This document shows positions 32,123 through 34,334 of a DNA stretch of 34,334 bases, piece after piece; the first letter of the stretch is position 1; each line of letters opens with the position of its first letter. The DNA comes from Propionibacteriaceae bacterium UBA6122 (GTDB lineage: Bacteria > Actinomycetota > Actinomycetes > Propionibacteriales > Propionibacteriaceae). The notes beneath the pieces are model-generated. The model was not told where the DNA came from and searched no databases. It saw only the letters and a program-made list of their open reading frames with translations. The stretch lies in assembly GCA_002428365.1 (NCBI GenBank), contig DIVW01000041.1, positions 1 through 34,334 on the forward strand, read 5' to 3'. Position numbers and translations under genes: made by a program.

Positions 32123-32276
32123 AACCGCATGCTCCCATGACTCAGACCTTGGTGGTGGGGGAGCACCCTTGGCGGTTTCGGATTCGCCACTCCCGTCGCC
32201 GGAGGATCGCCCGTTTGGTCGATAGATCCTCAATCACCCGCTGTGGCAAGGCAGCGCGTTTCGTGGGTCGCTGGAG

Positions 32277-32648
32277 GTGTTGTGGAACGATTCTCACGTG
32301 ACCTTCGACCTCACTGCATTTGCCGCGCGTGTTCGCGAGCGCACCGACGTCTGGCATGCCCTCGAACTCACCTGGTCCACTGGGCCAATACATCCGAACT
32401 ATGGCAAGGCCGTGACAACTGCCGACTTTGAGGGGCTGTATTGGATCGCACAGATCACCATCTGGGAGACCGGTGAGACCGAATTGGAGACCTTTCGAAA
32501 AAGCGATCTCCTTGTGGTGAGCAAGCACTACCAACTTGGGACCGTCGCCGAGGTGGACGACGTCATCGCGGAGTTCGCTGCGCTCGTGGGAGAAGGCAAA
32601 GTCCCGGCAGCGGCGTTCACCTATACGGAGCCAGCAGCCGGCACGTGA
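32277..32648 (+). CDS. Small unknown protein (123 aa)
   Basis: Soluble alpha/beta protein: FDLTAFAARVRERTDVWHAL, GLYWIAQITIWETGETELET and KHYQLGTVAEVDDVIAEF. The size and fold resemble small immunity-type proteins, but this is only an impression. GTG 32277 or the in-frame GTG 32298 could be the start, and neither has an ideal ribosome site. It diverges from the minus-strand pair to its left. Confidence 0.6.
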   Translation: MLWNDSHVTFDLTAFAARVRERTDVWHALELTWSTGPIHPNYGKAVTTADFEGLYWIAQITIWETGETELETFRKSDLLVVSKHYQLGTVAEVDDVIAEFAALVGEGKVPAAAFTYTEPAAGT

Positions 32649-32680
32649 CCTAGCAACGGCGGGACGAGAGGATGTAGGAC

Positions 32681-32950
32681 ATGTCGACTACTAGCGATCG
32701 GATGCTGCCGTTTCTGGTGGATCTCGAGTCGTCGTACCTGCCTGATGTGGATCGCCGCTACGACCCGGTCGACCTCGTCGCCTACGCGTTGGCCTGGCCG
32801 GGTTCGGACTATTGGCCGGCGCTTGCCCTGGGTTGGCTTGAGCAAGGTGTTGCGCGTGATTCCCTGGGCGATCGCCTACTTGCCTTCGAAAACGACAAGA
32901 ACCGAAGCAGGGCGCTGCGGCTTCGCGCTCGACGCCTGCGAAACCGTTAG
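32681..32950 (+). CDS. Small unknown protein (89 aa)
   Basis: 89 aa, starting at ATG 32681 with AGGA upstream. Tyr/Trp-rich middle (VAYALAWPGSDYWPALALGW) and an Arg-rich C-terminus (RALRLRARRLRNR). It follows the previous gene on the same strand by 32 bp. Not recognised. Confidence 0.6.
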   Translation: MSTTSDRMLPFLVDLESSYLPDVDRRYDPVDLVAYALAWPGSDYWPALALGWLEQGVARDSLGDRLLAFENDKNRSRALRLRARRLRNR

Positions 32951-33038
32951 CAGCCGGATTTGAGGCCTGTTGACGACGGTCGAATGCCGGGCCGGGCAGG
33001 TGCCCAAGCATTCCACCCGTCCATAAGGTCACTCCAGG

Positions 33039-34265
33039 TCAGCCCTTCACGCACAGCAGGGTCTGCAGCCGGGCCACCACCTCGACCAGGTCCACCTGAG
33101 CGGCCATGACCGACTCGATGTCCTTGTAGGCCCCGGGAATCTCGTCCACCACGCCGGCGTCCTTTCGGCATTCGACACCGGCGGTCTGGCGGGCCAGATC
33201 GTCGGTCGTGAACCTCCGCTTCGCAGCCGAGCGAGACATCCGCCGACCAGCGCCGTGGGAAGCCGAGTACAGCGACTCCTCGTTGCCGAGTCCGCGGACC
33301 ACGAAGCTGCCGGTGCCCATCGAGCCGGGAATGAGACCCATGTCGCCCAGGCCGGCACGGATCGCGCCCTTGCGGGTCACGATCAGTTCGAGCCCATCAG
33401 ACATCACCTCTCGAGCCACATAGTTGTGATGGCAGATGATGGGTTCGTCGAACTCGACCCCGCCGGCACCCGTCTGGTTCAGGAAGTAGTCGGTCACGAC
33501 CTTCTGCACGGTGGCGAGCATGATCGTGCGCGACAGCAGCGCGTAGTCCTGAGCCCACCACAGGTCGTTCAAGTAGGCCTCCATTTCGGCAGTGCCAGCC
33601 AGGAACACGGCCAGATCACGGTCGGGGAGTCCCAGGTTGTGTTCCAGGGTCTTCGCGGTAGTGATGTGGCGTTCAGCCAACTCCTTGCCGATGTTCCGGC
33701 TGCCCGAGTGGAGCGTGATCCACAGGTGGTCATCCTGCTCGGCGGCGCACAACTCGATGAAGTGATTCCCGCCACCCAGGCTGCCGCACTGCGCGAGCGC
33801 CCGCCCTTCACGGTCACCAATTCCGGCAGCCTTCAGGTCGCCGAACATGCTGAACAGTTTGTCGAACCGGTTCCGCAAGACCAGGTTGTGGCGGACGATC
33901 GGCGCCTGCCCGTCGTTGCCGTTGTACCCGACCGGCACCGCAGCCTCAATCAGCAGCCGCAGTCCGTGCAGGTCATCAGGCAGGTCGTCCAGGGTCAGGT
34001 TCGTCCGTACCGCCGCCATCCCGCAGCCAATGTCGACCCCGACGGCGGACGGCGACACCGCGTCCCGCATCGCAATGACCGAGCCGACAGTGGCGCCCTT
34101 CCCGAGGTGAACATCCGGCATGACCCGGACGCGATCAACCCAGGGCAGGCGGCTGATGTTCCGCAGCTGGTCGAGCGCGGACGGCTCAACATCTTCGGCG
34201 CGCGTCCACATGAGGGTGTTGCCGTTCCTCGCCCCTGGGAGGGCTACGGGGAACTCGCTGTGCAT
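33039..34265 (-). CDS. rtcB: RtcB-family RNA-splicing ligase
   Basis: 3'-phosphate/5'-hydroxyl RNA ligase involved in RNA repair or tRNA healing. Motifs include GVDIGCGMAAVRTNL (metal site Asp/Cys), CGSLGGGNHFIEL (Asn/His), HSGSRNIGKELAERH, ICHHNYVARE and the nucleotidylated His in SASHGAGRRMSR. Length 408 aa is typical of the bacterial family. ATG 34277 is in frame, but ATG 34265 follows GGAGAAGAAA with ideal spacing, so the shorter form is preferred. No archease gene is adjacent. Confidence 0.95.
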   Translation of the reverse strand: MHSEFPVALPGARNGNTLMWTRAEDVEPSALDQLRNISRLPWVDRVRVMPDVHLGKGATVGSVIAMRDAVSPSAVGVDIGCGMAAVRTNLTLDDLPDDLHGLRLLIEAAVPVGYNGNDGQAPIVRHNLVLRNRFDKLFSMFGDLKAAGIGDREGRALAQCGSLGGGNHFIELCAAEQDDHLWITLHSGSRNIGKELAERHITTAKTLEHNLGLPDRDLAVFLAGTAEMEAYLNDLWWAQDYALLSRTIMLATVQKVVTDYFLNQTGAGGVEFDEPIICHHNYVAREVMSDGLELIVTRKGAIRAGLGDMGLIPGSMGTGSFVVRGLGNEESLYSASHGAGRRMSRSAAKRRFTTDDLARQTAGVECRKDAGVVDEIPGAYKDIESVMAAQVDLVEVVARLQTLLCVKG

Positions 34266-34277
34266 TTTCTTCTCCAT

Positions 34278-34334
34278 TCGTGTCGGGTGCGGACACCCTT
34301 CGGGGCAACAACGTTGAGGTCTTGGCCAAGGCGC
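34278..34334. other. Leader of rtcB at the window edge
   Basis: 57 bp upstream of rtcB (minus strand). GTGCGGACACCCTTCGGGG here could form a small stem, but no promoter is clear before the window ends. Confidence 0.25.

Noticed and set aside
1..34334. CRISPR arrays, rRNA genes, complete insertion sequences
   Set aside because: No regularly spaced repeats, no rRNA signature sequences and no transposase were found on reading both strands.

Overview
The window is high-GC DNA that fits an actinobacterium, possibly from the Propionibacteriales. Reasons: GC-rich third codon positions, frequent GTG/TTG starts, a pepN-nei pair of the kind found in mycobacteria, a Nei1-type glycosylase, and a guanidine-III riboswitch of the actinobacterial type. 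A trimeric [FeFe]-hydrogenase points to an anaerobic or facultative lifestyle. The taxonomic placement is inference; there is no rRNA gene in the window.

Layout. (1) 1-7655 looks like core genome: pepN (running off the left edge, with a long Pro/Val/Ala/Glu repeat tail), nei1, an unknown 484-aa protein, a DUF2231 membrane protein fused to a cytochrome b5 domain, a small ABC exporter (ATPase plus permease), and tRNA-Pro(TGG). (2) About 7656-18235 looks like a decayed genomic island. It starts at tRNA-Pro and ends near a 20-bp almost exact copy (19/20) of that tRNA's T-arm. It holds two large divergent genes, each with a C-terminal PD-(D/E)xK nuclease-like motif (the best candidate for an undescribed, possibly defence-related, system). 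It also holds an excisionase remnant abutting another truncated gene, two small unknown genes, a frameshifted Tdi1/DUF1851-type immunity pseudogene, and a HigBA-like toxin-antitoxin operon with a third gene. (3) 18475-21791 holds a duplicated pterin-dehydratase-like/VOC protein, a hipBA persister module with palindromic sites upstream, and a small internally repeated protein.

(4) 21865-30213 is bounded by a ~190-bp direct repeat, the 3' end of an SDR-type reductase gene; only the right copy is attached to a full gene. Inside is a four-gene minus-strand operon: nuoF-like, [FeFe]-hydrogenase hydA and nuoE-like genes, with an EamA transporter gene coupled by ATGA. Together the first three encode a soluble NAD(H)-linked [FeFe]-hydrogenase. 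Diverging from it is a guanidine-III riboswitch and a Gdx/SugE guanidinium exporter. A Nudix hydrolase, an unknown protein and the intact SDR gene follow.

(5) 30232-32950 is accessory sequence: the 5' stub of a TcmP/LCM-type methyltransferase followed by five uncharacterised small genes, two of them overlapping by GTGA. (6) 33039-34265 is rtcB, the RNA ligase. No CRISPR array, rRNA, complete transposase or integrase was seen. Start codons are frequently ambiguous, and the choice is explained in each entry.
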